A stretch of DNA of 64,000 nt, taken from an uncultured Prevotellaceae bacterium. Lineage in GTDB: Bacteria > Bacteroidota > Bacteroidia > Bacteroidales > Bacteroidaceae. Below the pieces are notes generated by a model, which made no database searches, was not told the DNA's origin, and saw only the letters and a list, made by a program, of their open reading frames with translations. A program made the position numbers and the translations under genes. The stretch covers positions 62,001 through 126,000 of the forward strand of contig CADCIB010000007.1 in assembly GCA_902801375.1 (NCBI GenBank), given 5' to 3'. Below are positions 26,907 to 36,160 of this stretch, in pieces. Each line of letters begins with the position of its first letter. The first letter of the stretch is position 1.

Positions 26907-29585
26907 ATGAGAACGAAATTTCTGCCGCTGGCCGTGTTGTTCCTGATGGCCGTTGGGCATCTACAAGCAGCACCCCGCACTAAGGTGCAGATGAAACTTT
27001 CGGCGCAACAGGCCCTCGGCCAGTCGTCGATGATACCAAATGTCAAGAAAAACGCACAGTTACGTGAATTAAGGCAAACTGCGGTCTACTCTATCTTCGG
27101 CTATGAAGACGGAGGATTCGCCATCGTATCGGCCGACGACCTGCTGCCCGAAGTGCTGGGCATGTCGGCTGCACGCTATAGCAATGGTGAGAACAAAAAC
27201 TTCATGTGGTGGCTCCGCGCTATGGAGAAGTCTGCCCAAGGCGTCCTCAAGAGTGGCAAGCGTTTTGTCACACCGAACCCCGGCGACCTGGGATTCGAGA
27301 CCGACGTGCCGTCGATGATGACCACCAAGTGGGATCAGGATGAGCCCTACAACAACTACTGCCCAGGATCGGGATGGTCGCGCTGCCTCACAGGCTGCGT
27401 GGCAACGGCTATGGCACAGGTGCTCAACTACCACAAGATGCCTGAACACGGCGTTGGCACACGCACCATCTACTACCCGCAAGGTGACTCTTCCGGCGAG
27501 GCCGTGACGGCCAACTTCGAAGAGCATTACTACGACTGGGACAACATGCTCGACCACTATGTCTACGGACAGTACAACGATGCGCAGGCCAATGCTGTGG
27601 CTACGCTCATGCGCGACTGCGGCGTGGCTGCCGACATGGAGTATGGCACTTCGGCAGAAGGTGGTAGTGGAGCCTATTCCCAGGAAGCTGCCGCTGGTCT
27701 GCGACAGTATTTCGGATTGGAAACGGCCACGTGCGTAGAGCGCGACAATTATAGCGACGCTGAGTGGATGAACATCGTCTACAACGAGCTCTCCACAAGC
27801 GGCCCCGTCTATTATGGTGGTTCCGACCGCAATCCCTATATCAACGGCGGACATGCCTTCGTGCTCGACGGCTATAACGCAGCTGGTCTGGTTTCCGTGA
27901 ACTGGGGATGGAGTGGCGACGACGATGGCTTCTTCGACATCTCGCTGCTCAACCCGTCTTACTATGAGTTCAGCCTCTATCAGGACATGATCATCGGCTT
28001 GGAGCACGTCGACCCCGTGGAGCTCTATGCCGACCACGTGACGCTCGAAACTCCCGGCACCCTGGCTGAAGTTGTCGAGGCGCAGCGGCCTGAAGGCAAC
28101 ATCGTGCTGGGCACACTCTCCGTGACCGGCGACATCAACTCCGACGACCTGCGCTACTTGCGCGAACAGACGGGTTGCGATGCGATGTGCGAGAAGACCA
28201 CGGGTCGCCTCGAGATTCTCGACCTCTCCGAGGCACGCTTCGTAGAGGGTGGTGACCCTTACATCACGCTCGGCAATGCCAACCTGGTCACTACCAACGA
28301 CTCGTTGCCCGAACGCGCCTTCTATGGTTGTAAGAAACTGAAGGAACTGAAACTGCCGAAGGGCATCAAGCATTTTGGAGCCGGAGCCCTTGCCCTGTGC
28401 AGCAACCTGAAATTGCTGGAGTTTGAGCCCGCCGAGGATGCCGACTTCTACATAGAGGACAACTTTGTCTGGAAGAAACCCGCCGCCGACGAGACCATCG
28501 ACGACAAAACTGGCGGAGTTACCCCCGAGGAAGGTGACGAAACCATCGATGAAGAAAATGGCGAGAATGGCGAAGGACGTTCTGTAAGGCGTGGCTCTGA
28601 CGAGCCCTCAGAGCCCTCAGAGCCCTCAGAGCTCATCGCCGTGCTGCCCACCTTCCGTGGTGAGCTGGAGTTGCCGAAGACCGTCACCGCCATCCCCGAC
28701 TATGCCTTCACCGGCTGTTCGGGAATGACACAGGTGCTCATCCCTTCCACCGTCAAGACGATAGGCACAGAAGCCATGAACGGATGTACTGGCCTGCGCG
28801 AAATACGAGTGGCAGGCCGCGAGATACCGGCACTGGGCGACAACGTGTTCCAGGGCATCAGCATTGCCAGCTGCACGCTCTACGTGCGCAGCGGCATGAA
28901 GACTAAGTTCTCGAAAGCTGCTCAGTGGCGCGTCTTCGCTGACAACGGCTACGACCGCATCGTGGAGTACGGTACCACCGTCAAGGTGCGCAACATGTCG
29001 CGCGAATACGGTGAGGAAAATCCCGTACTGGGCTATCAGATCAAGGGCGACCACGTCGCCGGTACACCCGTCATCACCTGCGAGGCCGACCGCTATTCGC
29101 CTGCCGGACGCTACACCATCCACATCGAGCCGGGCACCATCACCGATGAGGCCGTCGACTTCGAGGATGGCTACCTCGTGGTGAAGAAAGTGAAGCTGAC
29201 GGCTACCGTCGTCGACGCTACCCGCGAACAGTTCTCAGAGAATCCTGAGTTCGAGATCGTCTTCGAGGGCTTCCGCAACAACGACGATGCCACCTGCATC
29301 GACCAGATGCCTGTGGTCGTCACTGACGCCACGCCTGAGAGCGAGCCCGGCGAGTATGTGCTGACACTCACGGGCGGCGAGGACGACTGCTATACCTTCG
29401 AGCTGGTTAACGGCCTGCTCACCGTCACAGAGTACGTCATCCCCACTGGTCTCAATGTGTACGATGCAACTCCGTCGCATCCCACCACGGTCTACGACCT
29501 CCAGGGACGCCGCGTGGGCAATCAGCTGCAGGGCCTGCCCGCTGGCATCTACATGGTGAACGGACGGAAAGTCATCGTTCGCTGA
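26907..29585 (+). CDS. Secreted C10 cysteine protease (streptopain/interpain-like) with leucine-rich repeats, MBG-like domains and type IX-like C-terminus
   Basis: 892 residues from MRTKFLPLAVLFLMAVGHLQAA, a signal peptide; an upstream ATG at 26832 lies in the preceding terminator and was rejected. The prodomain (AVYSIFGYEDGGFAIVSADD) is typical of C10 zymogens. The catalytic cysteine is C164 in RCLTGCVATAMAQ and the histidine H316 in GGHAFVLDGYN, followed by SVNWGWSGDDDGFFDIS. After the protease come BspA-like repeats (LPERAFYGCKKLKELKLPKG, FTGCSGMTQVLIPSTVKTIG) split by an acidic linker with EPS repeats, then MBG-like domains and the terminal VYDLQGRRV...GIYMVNGRKVIVR. C10 proteases of Prevotella (interpain A) attack host proteins; the target here is unknown. 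Confidence 0.9.
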   Translation: MRTKFLPLAVLFLMAVGHLQAAPRTKVQMKLSAQQALGQSSMIPNVKKNAQLRELRQTAVYSIFGYEDGGFAIVSADDLLPEVLGMSAARYSNGENKNFMWWLRAMEKSAQGVLKSGKRFVTPNPGDLGFETDVPSMMTTKWDQDEPYNNYCPGSGWSRCLTGCVATAMAQVLNYHKMPEHGVGTRTIYYPQGDSSGEAVTANFEEHYYDWDNMLDHYVYGQYNDAQANAVATLMRDCGVAADMEYGTSAEGGSGAYSQEAAAGLRQYFGLETATCVERDNYSDAEWMNIVYNELSTSGPVYYGGSDRNPYINGGHAFVLDGYNAAGLVSVNWGWSGDDDGFFDISLLNPSYYEFSLYQDMIIGLEHVDPVELYADHVTLETPGTLAEVVEAQRPEGNIVLGTLSVTGDINSDDLRYLREQTGCDAMCEKTTGRLEILDLSEARFVEGGDPYITLGNANLVTTNDSLPERAFYGCKKLKELKLPKGIKHFGAGALALCSNLKLLEFEPAEDADFYIEDNFVWKKPAADETIDDKTGGVTPEEGDETIDEENGENGEGRSVRRGSDEPSEPSEPSELIAVLPTFRGELELPKTVTAIPDYAFTGCSGMTQVLIPSTVKTIGTEAMNGCTGLREIRVAGREIPALGDNVFQGISIASCTLYVRSGMKTKFSKAAQWRVFADNGYDRIVEYGTTVKVRNMSREYGEENPVLGYQIKGDHVAGTPVITCEADRYSPAGRYTIHIEPGTITDEAVDFEDGYLVVKKVKLTATVVDATREQFSENPEFEIVFEGFRNNDDATCIDQMPVVVTDATPESEPGEYVLTLTGGEDDCYTFELVNGLLTVTEYVIPTGLNVYDATPSHPTTVYDLQGRRVGNQLQGLPAGIYMVNGRKVIVR
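28602..28628. repeat. Three in-frame 9-bp repeats in the protease linker
   Basis: GAGCCCTCA occurs three times without a break (28602, 28611, 28620), encoding Glu-Pro-Ser repeats. The unit is a multiple of three, so copy changes would lengthen or shorten the linker without frameshift. Confidence 0.9.
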
Positions 29586-29604
29586 TATTTCCCACACACC
29601 ATCC

Positions 29605-29643
29605 AAGAGAGGGCAGCCCACAGGTGGCCCTCTCTTCCTTTTT
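29605..29643 (+). terminator. Rho-independent terminator after the C10 protease
   Basis: Perfect 10-base stem AAGAGAGGGC (29605-29614) / GCCCTCTCTT (29627-29636), then CCTTTTTCT. Confidence 0.8.
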
Positions 29644-29673
29644 CTAAAGCCGTAAGCGTTTCCGCCCGCATCC

Positions 29674-29749
29674 CAGCGTTTCCCCCATCACGGGGGTGCC
29701 AAAACGCTGCCGATTGTAGGAGGATGTGTCAAAACGTGCCGATTGTAGG
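29674..29749. repeat. Strong hairpin followed by a 20-bp direct repeat in the gap before 29998
   Basis: CAGCGTTTCCCCC (29674-29686) pairs with GGGGG (29692-29696) and AAACGCTG (29702-29709) with a five-base bulge. CAAAACG, an optional C, then TGCCGATTGTAGG occurs at 29700-29720 and again at 29730-29749. The remainder of the 412-base gap holds a terminator, this element and a promoter. Confidence 0.7.
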
Positions 29750-29879
29750 GACATACTTTCATGTAAGTCCGTTGGTCTGGATATTGCTGGCTTGGGGTGA
29801 GGCCATCCTATCCATCCCTTTTTAACTAAAAAATCACTAAATAATCACAACTCTTCTTGCATAAATTGCGAAAAACACC

Positions 29880-29888
29880 TAACTTTGC
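29880..29888 (+). promoter_or_regulatory. -7 element upstream of the 29998 gene
   Basis: TAACTTTGC, exact TAnnTTTG match. The implied leader is about 100 nucleotides and contains a small hairpin, CCCACAG/CTGTGGG at 29902-29919. Confidence 0.6.
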
Positions 29889-29997
29889 ATCCGATTTGGC
29901 ACCCACAGTTTGCTGTGGGGCCGCTACTACTTTCCTACTACAGGAATGATATCCCTGCAATCAATAATCATAACAAATAACAAACATTTTTCAATCA

Positions 29998-32900
29998 ATG
30001 AGGAAATTAACTTTATTATTGGCTCTGTTCCTGTTACTGATGGGGGTGGGGCACGCATGGTCAGAAACGCTAACAGAAGATTTTAATAATGTTCAGCGAC
30101 TTGATGCCAATGGAAATGTTATTACATCTAATTACACTTACGGATCTAGTCTTTCAAATGGATGGATTGCATCTGCTCCTAATATCATTGGAGCCTCCAA
30201 TAGTTATCATTATGGTATTGCTTCTGATGGTAACGAAGGTATGGCGCTTTGGGCAGGTTATGGAGCAACACAGAATTATTATATGATTATTCCAACCCAG
30301 CTCGTAGGCGAAGTTAAATTCCAAGCTAGAAAGACTTCTTCAAATGCATCAACATACGGATACATAAGTTTGTATGAAGCAACAGAATCTAATGGAACTT
30401 TTACAGTCACCTCAACCAAATTAGGAGAGACAATATCACCCACTTCTAATTCGATTTGGAATAACTATAGCATTAATATTGGTGAAGAACCGAAATATGT
30501 AGCTCTTCACATGATTAGATGCGGACTTGACAATTTTGAGGCTACCATTTATGTAGACAATGGTGCCATAGCAAGACCCAATAACTTCATTCCTTCCAAC
30601 ATTACTATTAACTCAGTAGATTTGACTTGGACGGCAGGGGGTGAAGAAACTGCTTGGCAGTTGGTCTATGATACCAATGCAAGTTTCGACAAGGATGCTG
30701 CTACGCCCATTGATATTACCACAAATCCATATACGCTGAGTGGTCTTAATGATAACACCACTTACTATGCTTATCTTCGTGCAAAGATTGGTGATGATGT
30801 AAGTAACTGGATTTCTACTTCTTTCACGACTCTTCTCGCTCCTATTTCTTCATTCCCTTGGTTAGAGAATTTCAATAGTTTGACAGCTGGTATTCCTGCA
30901 GGATGGAATAATACAGAAGGTACAACCACGACGAATAGCTATAAATGGAATTATTATGCAACAGGTAAAGATGGCGCATGTGTTCGTTTTGACTCATACA
31001 ATAATACTAAAAACTATACGAACTTCTTAAAAACTCCTGTCATGAACTTCACTGCTGGTACAACCATGAAGTTGTCATTCTGGTATAAAAATCCAAAAGG
31101 TGGTGATTTCTCTGTCTACATTTCCAATGATGGTGGAGCAACCTACACCACAGAACTGACCACAGGTCTTACTGGCGCAACTAATTGGACAGAACAGGTC
31201 ATCAACATTCCGTCTGAGTTTGTTAACAATGTAGTTATCGTCTTCAAAGGAACTTCTAATTATGGTAGCGGAGACGCTTATATCTATTTGGATGACGTGG
31301 AAGTGAAAGAAGTTACAAATAATCCCGCCACTATGGAAGTGACGTTGGATGGCGCTGTCGTTGGTGAAACTGTTGCCTTTGGTTCTGTCAAAAAGGCTAA
31401 CACTAAGACTTTAACTGTCGCCAATGACGGTGACCAAACTCTTAACGTAACAGAAATCGCCGTTTCTGGCACTGATGCTTCTTGCTTTACCGTATCTTCC
31501 GCCACGTTGGAAGTAGCTGGTGGTCAGACTGGTACTTTCGACCTGACTTTCACCCCGACAGATGAAGAAAACGTCGAAAAGACTGCCACCATCACTCTCA
31601 CCGCAGGCGAACTGACAAAGAGTTTCACAGTAACAGGTACTTACGTGAACTTATTCAGTGAAGACTTTGAAGGTGGTGAAATTCCTGAAGGATGGGACAG
31701 CAACGGATTTGTTGTTAAGATGGGTTCAGTAGGTAGCTATCCTGTATACAATCTGCCAACATACTTTGCAGTAGGTAATGGTGGTAGTGCAGAAAAGACC
31801 ATTGTAACACCGCTGCTTCAAGCCACAGAAGGCGACAAGCTGACATTCGACGGATTCTTCTATTATAGTGACGAGACCTTGAAGGTTGATTACTCAACAG
31901 ACCGTACAAACTGGAACAATCTTTACACCTACGACAAGTCTTCTTACGAGAATGGATCAACTCATGAGGTGGAAATCACAGCTCCTATTACCGGAGAGTT
32001 CTATCTTCGTTTCACAGTGAACTATTACAATGGTATTGACAACATCGTAGGCTTCAAGCTGGCTACCGCCAAGGAACACGAGGCAGAGATTACGACTACC
32101 ACTATCCCCGCCACAGGCAATCAGTACGTGGAGTACACCTCTTCTGTGAACGTAAAGGTAACAGGAACCAACGATGAGGAACTGACTGCTAAGTTCTTCA
32201 TTGGCGAAACTCAGTATGGTGAGGATGTTGTGATGACCGTGACTTCTGGCGAGACAGAAACCTTCACCGTGACCTTCACTCCGGATGCGGCTGTGAGTGG
32301 CGACGCTTACTTCACCATCACGAACAACGACATAGACCTTACGACCGAGCCCACCGCTGTTACAATTGTTGGTGCATACGCATTAAGCGAGGCAGATACT
32401 GAGAATAATGTTGAAGAAGGTAATTATCCAGTTGTTGAACTCACCTTTACAGTGAAGAATGGTTGGAACTCCATCGCCCTGCCGTTCAATGTCAGCGACC
32501 CAACAGTGTTCGGAGAATCAGTCCGTGTCTATAGTTTGGATAGCTTCGTAGAAGGTACTCTCTCGTTCTCTGAGAAAAATACTATGTATGGATGTTATCC
32601 TTACATCATCTATGTAGAGGGTGCAAAGACAGGCCCGTTCATTCTCAACAATGTGAGCATTTCTGATTCTCAAGCCAACGAAAGCAATTGCTTCGATACC
32701 AGGTATTCAGGTGATTACAGTGCCACCCACAAGGGAACATGGACTAAGATGTCAGCTGATGGCCTTTATGGCATAGTGAATGCAACAGGCGATATCCGCC
32801 TGGGTACATCTAATGCTACATTCAAGGCTTTCCGCAGCTATTTCGACCTTACTTATCCCGAGGGTTCTTCTATTAAGATGAGCTTCGTAAACAACGACGG

Positions 32901-33036
32901 TGTTTCTACTACGATTAACGCAGCAGAAGTGCTTGACGAACTGAATGGCGACATCTACGATATGAGCGGCCGCAAGGTAAACAAAGTCCAGAAAGGCATC
33001 TATATCCAGAACGGCAAGAAGGTAGTGATTAAGTAA
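29998..33036 (+). CDS. Secreted multi-domain adhesin-like protein with type IX-like C-terminus
   Basis: 1012 residues with signal peptide LLLALFLLLMGVGHAWSE. Residues about 185-280 look like fibronectin III (SVDLTWTAGGEETAWQLVYD, NTTYYAYLRAKIGDDVSNW). A cleaved-adhesin/choice-of-anchor-J unit follows (FPWLENFNSLTAGIPAGWNN). Around 440-550 a choice-of-anchor-D/HYDIN-like beta-sandwich appears (KTLTVANDGDQTLNVTEIAV). A second anchor-J-like unit begins at FSEDFEGGEIPEGWDS. The end is IYDMSGRKV then GIYIQNGKKVVIK. No enzyme domain is seen. The first two thirds are more AT-rich than the neighbouring genes, which may reflect transfer. A 59-codon gene follows 31 bases later. Confidence 0.8.
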   Translation: MRKLTLLLALFLLLMGVGHAWSETLTEDFNNVQRLDANGNVITSNYTYGSSLSNGWIASAPNIIGASNSYHYGIASDGNEGMALWAGYGATQNYYMIIPTQLVGEVKFQARKTSSNASTYGYISLYEATESNGTFTVTSTKLGETISPTSNSIWNNYSINIGEEPKYVALHMIRCGLDNFEATIYVDNGAIARPNNFIPSNITINSVDLTWTAGGEETAWQLVYDTNASFDKDAATPIDITTNPYTLSGLNDNTTYYAYLRAKIGDDVSNWISTSFTTLLAPISSFPWLENFNSLTAGIPAGWNNTEGTTTTNSYKWNYYATGKDGACVRFDSYNNTKNYTNFLKTPVMNFTAGTTMKLSFWYKNPKGGDFSVYISNDGGATYTTELTTGLTGATNWTEQVINIPSEFVNNVVIVFKGTSNYGSGDAYIYLDDVEVKEVTNNPATMEVTLDGAVVGETVAFGSVKKANTKTLTVANDGDQTLNVTEIAVSGTDASCFTVSSATLEVAGGQTGTFDLTFTPTDEENVEKTATITLTAGELTKSFTVTGTYVNLFSEDFEGGEIPEGWDSNGFVVKMGSVGSYPVYNLPTYFAVGNGGSAEKTIVTPLLQATEGDKLTFDGFFYYSDETLKVDYSTDRTNWNNLYTYDKSSYENGSTHEVEITAPITGEFYLRFTVNYYNGIDNIVGFKLATAKEHEAEITTTTIPATGNQYVEYTSSVNVKVTGTNDEELTAKFFIGETQYGEDVVMTVTSGETETFTVTFTPDAAVSGDAYFTITNNDIDLTTEPTAVTIVGAYALSEADTENNVEEGNYPVVELTFTVKNGWNSIALPFNVSDPTVFGESVRVYSLDSFVEGTLSFSEKNTMYGCYPYIIYVEGAKTGPFILNNVSISDSQANESNCFDTRYSGDYSATHKGTWTKMSADGLYGIVNATGDIRLGTSNATFKAFRSYFDLTYPEGSSIKMSFVNNDGVSTTINAAEVLDELNGDIYDMSGRKVNKVQKGIYIQNGKKVVIK

Positions 33037-33067
33037 GCATGTTTAACTTCCAAATCAGAACATTCAA

Positions 33068-33247
33068 ATGAAGAAGAAAGAATATATGATGCCCAGCATC
33101 AAAAAGGCAGAGGCTTGTTTTGAGTCAATTCTTGCTGGTAGCGCAATGGATCCCAATGACCCGTCTACAAATCCAGGTGATAATGGTACATACGACGGAG
33201 AGTTCGATGCCAACAAAAATGGCAGCTTCTGGGACGACGAGGATTAA
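33068..33247 (+). CDS. 59-residue acidic peptide, co-transcribed with the upstream surface protein
   Basis: Starts MKKKEYMMPSIKKAEACF, continues with a short hydrophobic ESILAGSAMD, and ends in a Gly/Asp-rich, Trp-containing tail closing with NGSFWDDED. It lies 31 bases after the stop of the 1012-residue surface protein and before that unit's terminator, so it is in the same transcript. The layout (basic start with Y-x-x-P-x-I, LLA(G/A)S-like centre, variable acidic tail) is one I associate with small Bacteroidales proteins often annotated as hypothetical. It has no classical signal peptide. Function unknown; a leader-core peptide or a secretion-linked small protein are both possible. Confidence 0.6.
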   Translation: MKKKEYMMPSIKKAEACFESILAGSAMDPNDPSTNPGDNGTYDGEFDANKNGSFWDDED

Positions 33248-33331
33248 TCCCTCCTGCTCTTTTATATAGAAGTAAAAACCGGAGGTATTGGGTTTGTCCC
33301 GCCCCTGGTGTTAATATGAGAATTGTAATTG

Positions 33332-33367
33332 AGAGTGGCTGGCGTCAAGTCAGCCACTCTTTTTTTA
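33332..33367 (+). terminator. Rho-independent terminator after the 29998-33247 unit
   Basis: Perfect 10-base stem AGAGTGGCTG (33332-33341) / CAGCCACTCT (33351-33360) followed by seven more T. Confidence 0.9.
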
Positions 33368-33372
33368 TGTTG

Positions 33373-33455
33373 TTTTCCAAGTCAGAAAAAACTATTTTCT
33401 AAGTCAGAAAACGTTGTTTTCCAAGTCAGAAAACGCTGTTTTCCGCGTCAGAAAA
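33373..33455. repeat. Four-unit tandem array with exact 22-bp period upstream of dnaK
   Basis: A 17-base word, TTTTCCAAGTCAGAAAA or a close variant, starts at 33373, 33395, 33417 and 33439, so the spacing is 22 each time. Each word is a near-palindrome (TTTTC...GAAAA). It lies between the terminator and dnaK in a 381-base gap. The remaining 170 bases before dnaK contain no clear TAnnTTTG promoter that I could place with confidence. Confidence 0.9.
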
Positions 33456-33628
33456 CAAATTGAAATGATATTGGATTGCTGTAATCTTATGCCATTCTGT
33501 CAGTGCTTTGGCAGGAATCCTATCGTATGTAGTCTTTGGCATACGATTTGCTCATTTGCTGTTGACAATGATATAGTGGCTTCTTGTCAACTTAAATTAG
33601 CATATAAACAAATAAAACAATAAGTATT

Positions 33629-35548
33629 ATGGCAAAAGTAATTGGAATTGACTTAGGAACTACCAACAGCTGCGTGGCCGTGTTTGAAGGCAACGAGCCG
33701 GTAGTCATCGCGAACAGCGAAGGTAAACGTACCACCCCGTCGGTGGTGGGCTTTGTGAAGGACGGCGAGCGCAAGGTGGGCGACCCCGCCAAGCGTCAGG
33801 CCATCACCAACCCGAAGAACACGGTCTACTCGATCAAGCGCTTCATGGGTGAGAACTGGCAGCAGACGGAGAAGGAAATCGCCCGTGTGCCCTATACGGT
33901 GGTCAATGAGAACGGTTATCCCCGCGTAGACATCGAGGGACGTAGGTACACGCCGCAGGAAATCTCGGCTATGGTGCTGCAGAAGATGAAGAAGACCGCC
34001 GAGGACTATCTGGGCGAGGAAGTGAAAGAGGCTGTCATCACCGTGCCTGCCTACTTCAGCGACTCTCAGCGTCAGGCCACGAAGGAGGCTGGACAGATTG
34101 CCGGTCTGGAGGTGAAGCGTATCGTCAACGAGCCGACGGCTGCCGCTCTGGCCTACGGTGTGGACAAAGCCAACAAGGATATGAAGATTGCCGTGTTCGA
34201 CCTCGGTGGTGGTACATTCGATATCTCTATCCTGGAGTTCGGCGGCGGTGTGTTTGAGGTGCTCTCCACCAATGGCGACACCCACCTCGGTGGCGACGAC
34301 TTCGACCAGGTCATCATTGATTGGCTGGTGCAGGAGTTCCGCAACGACGAGGGCGCTGACCTCTCGAAAGACCCGATGGCCATGCAGCGCCTGAAGGAGG
34401 CTGCCGAGAAGGCCAAGATCGAGCTGTCGTCATCGACCAGCACGGAGATCAACCTCCCGTATATCATGCCCGTGGACGGTGTGCCCAAGCACTTGGTGAA
34501 GACCTTGACACGTGCCAAGTTCGAACAGCTGGCTCACGACCTCTTCCAGGCTTGTCTGGCTCCCTGCCAGAAGGCTATGCAGGATGCCAAGTTGTCAACC
34601 AGCGAGATCGACGAGGTCATCCTCGTGGGTGGCTCCAGCCGTATCCCCGCCGTGCAGACATTGGTGAAGAACTACTTCGGCAAGGAACCGTCGAAGGGTG
34701 TGAACCCCGATGAGGTGGTGGCCGTAGGTGCTGCTATCCAGGGCGCTATCCTGAATAAGGAAGGTGGAGTGGGCGACATCGTGCTGCTCGACGTGACTCC
34801 GCTGACCCTCGGTATCGAGACCCTTGGCGGCGTGATGACCAAGCTCATCGAGGCCAATACCACCATCCCCTGCAAGAAGAGCGAGACATTCTCGACCGCT
34901 GCCGACAACCAGACGGAGGTGACCATCCACGTGCTGCAAGGTGAGCGCCCGATGGCTGCCCAGAACAAGTCCATCGGGCAGTTCAACCTCACAGGCATCG
35001 CTCCCGCACGCCGCGGTATTCCACAGATTGAGGTGACCTTCGACATCGATGCCAACGGTATCCTGAAGGTATCGGCCAAGGACAAGGCCACAGGCAAGGA
35101 GCAGGCCATCCGCATCGAGGCTTCCAGTGGTCTCTCGCAGGATGAGATCAACCGCATGAAGGCTGAGGCTGAGGCCAACGCTGAGGCTGACAAGCGCGAA
35201 CGCGAGAAGATCGACAAGATGAACCAGGCCGACTCGATGATCTTCCAGACCGAGACCTTCCTCAACGAAAACGGCGACAAGCTCGGAGCCGACAAGGCTA
35301 ACGTTGAGCAAGCTGTACAGCAGCTGAAGGATGCCCACAAGAGCGGCGATGTCGCTGCCATCGACAGCGCCATCAACAACCTCAACCAGGTGATGCAGGC
35401 TGCCTCTGCCAAGATGTACCAGCAGGCCGGCGGTGCCCAGCCCGGTGCCGATCCCAACCAGGGCGCCGGCTTCCAGGGCGGACAGCAGACCCAGACCAAC
35501 GACCCGAACGAGAACATCCAGGATGCCGACTTCGAGGAGGTCAAATGA
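33629..35548 (+). CDS. dnaK: Chaperone DnaK (Hsp70)
   Basis: ATP-driven chaperone. 639 residues from [20 protein letters not shown], with the ATPase motifs [16 protein letters not shown] and [14 protein letters not shown], the substrate domain [20 protein letters not shown], and the helical lid ending in a Gly/Gln-rich stretch and DADFEEVK. The length is normal. GrpE and DnaJ are not adjacent. Codon use is GC-rich and regular, unlike the island that begins immediately downstream. Confidence 0.98.
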   Translation: MAKVIGIDLGTTNSCVAVFEGNEPVVIANSEGKRTTPSVVGFVKDGERKVGDPAKRQAITNPKNTVYSIKRFMGENWQQTEKEIARVPYTVVNENGYPRVDIEGRRYTPQEISAMVLQKMKKTAEDYLGEEVKEAVITVPAYFSDSQRQATKEAGQIAGLEVKRIVNEPTAAALAYGVDKANKDMKIAVFDLGGGTFDISILEFGGGVFEVLSTNGDTHLGGDDFDQVIIDWLVQEFRNDEGADLSKDPMAMQRLKEAAEKAKIELSSSTSTEINLPYIMPVDGVPKHLVKTLTRAKFEQLAHDLFQACLAPCQKAMQDAKLSTSEIDEVILVGGSSRIPAVQTLVKNYFGKEPSKGVNPDEVVAVGAAIQGAILNKEGGVGDIVLLDVTPLTLGIETLGGVMTKLIEANTTIPCKKSETFSTAADNQTEVTIHVLQGERPMAAQNKSIGQFNLTGIAPARRGIPQIEVTFDIDANGILKVSAKDKATGKEQAIRIEASSGLSQDEINRMKAEAEANAEADKREREKIDKMNQADSMIFQTETFLNENGDKLGADKANVEQAVQQLKDAHKSGDVAAIDSAINNLNQVMQAASAKMYQQAGGAQPGADPNQGAGFQGGQQTQTNDPNENIQDADFEEVK

Positions 35549-35584
35549 GACGCATAAGTAAAGACATAACAAAACACTATCAAA

Positions 35585-35623
35585 TGAGGGTGTGCCATTC
35601 AAATAGGCGCACCCTCATTTTTG
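35585..35623. terminator. Terminator between dnaK and the DUF6155 gene
   Basis: TGAGGGTGTGCC (35585-35596) pairs with GGCGCACCCTCA (35606-35617), one mismatch, then TTTTTG for dnaK transcripts. Confidence 0.75.
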
Positions 35624-35632
35624 TATTATCTG

Positions 35633-36160
35633 TCAATCGTCTTCAGGGAAATACTCATAATAAATATCACCAATTGTATCAGCAAATCCCCAACCGCATG
35701 GGGAGGCCCACTCCATACATTGTCTCAAACGTGGTTTGAAGTGCTCCAACATATTATTCTTGGCAATGAATGCCATAGTCTTGTCGTAGTTATTCTCTAC
35801 AGATGTATAATACTGTTCCCACATATCGCCATAGTCGTATGTAAACTGGCATGCGTTCTCAACATAACATAGCATCAGGTCCGCCAGTTTATCTGCCGAA
35901 GGCTTCAGTTTCTTGTAATCAGAAACAGCCTTCCGACAAACCGAGAAACGAGTCTTTGGCTCCCGTCGTCCCCTTGATGGATAGAACTCTTCTGTGATAA
36001 TCTTCTTATATTCTTCCAGCTTACCATCCTCGTCAGGATTTGCATAGAACTCCAGATACTCCTTTGCTTCTTTGCGAGCATCATACATCTCCAGAACCAT
36101 GCCAATGATATCTTCCTTGGGCATGGACATGAGTATTTTCTTTACAGTTGTTTTTGACAT
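35633..36160 (-). CDS. DUF6155 protein
   Basis: 175 residues from MSKTTVKKILMSMPKEDIIG. The helical pattern GMVLEMYDARKEAKEYLEFY followed by KKIITEEFYPSRGRREPKTR and DYKKLKPSADKLADLML matches the DUF6155 family. Function unknown. The start at 36160 was chosen because a longer frame from 36250 would translate the 12-base repeats of the upstream gene. The first 80 bases overlap the end of the Fic reading frame, an unusually long overlap. First gene of the AT-rich island next to dnaK. Confidence 0.75.
   Translation of the reverse strand: MSKTTVKKILMSMPKEDIIGMVLEMYDARKEAKEYLEFYANPDEDGKLEEYKKIITEEFYPSRGRREPKTRFSVCRKAVSDYKKLKPSADKLADLMLCYVENACQFTYDYGDMWEQYYTSVENNYDKTMAFIAKNNMLEHFKPRLRQCMEWASPCGWGFADTIGDIYYEYFPEDD

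Noticed and set aside
27069-28373. Minus-strand frame of 434 codons opposite the C10 protease.
   Set aside because: Shadow of a gene with intact catalytic residues.
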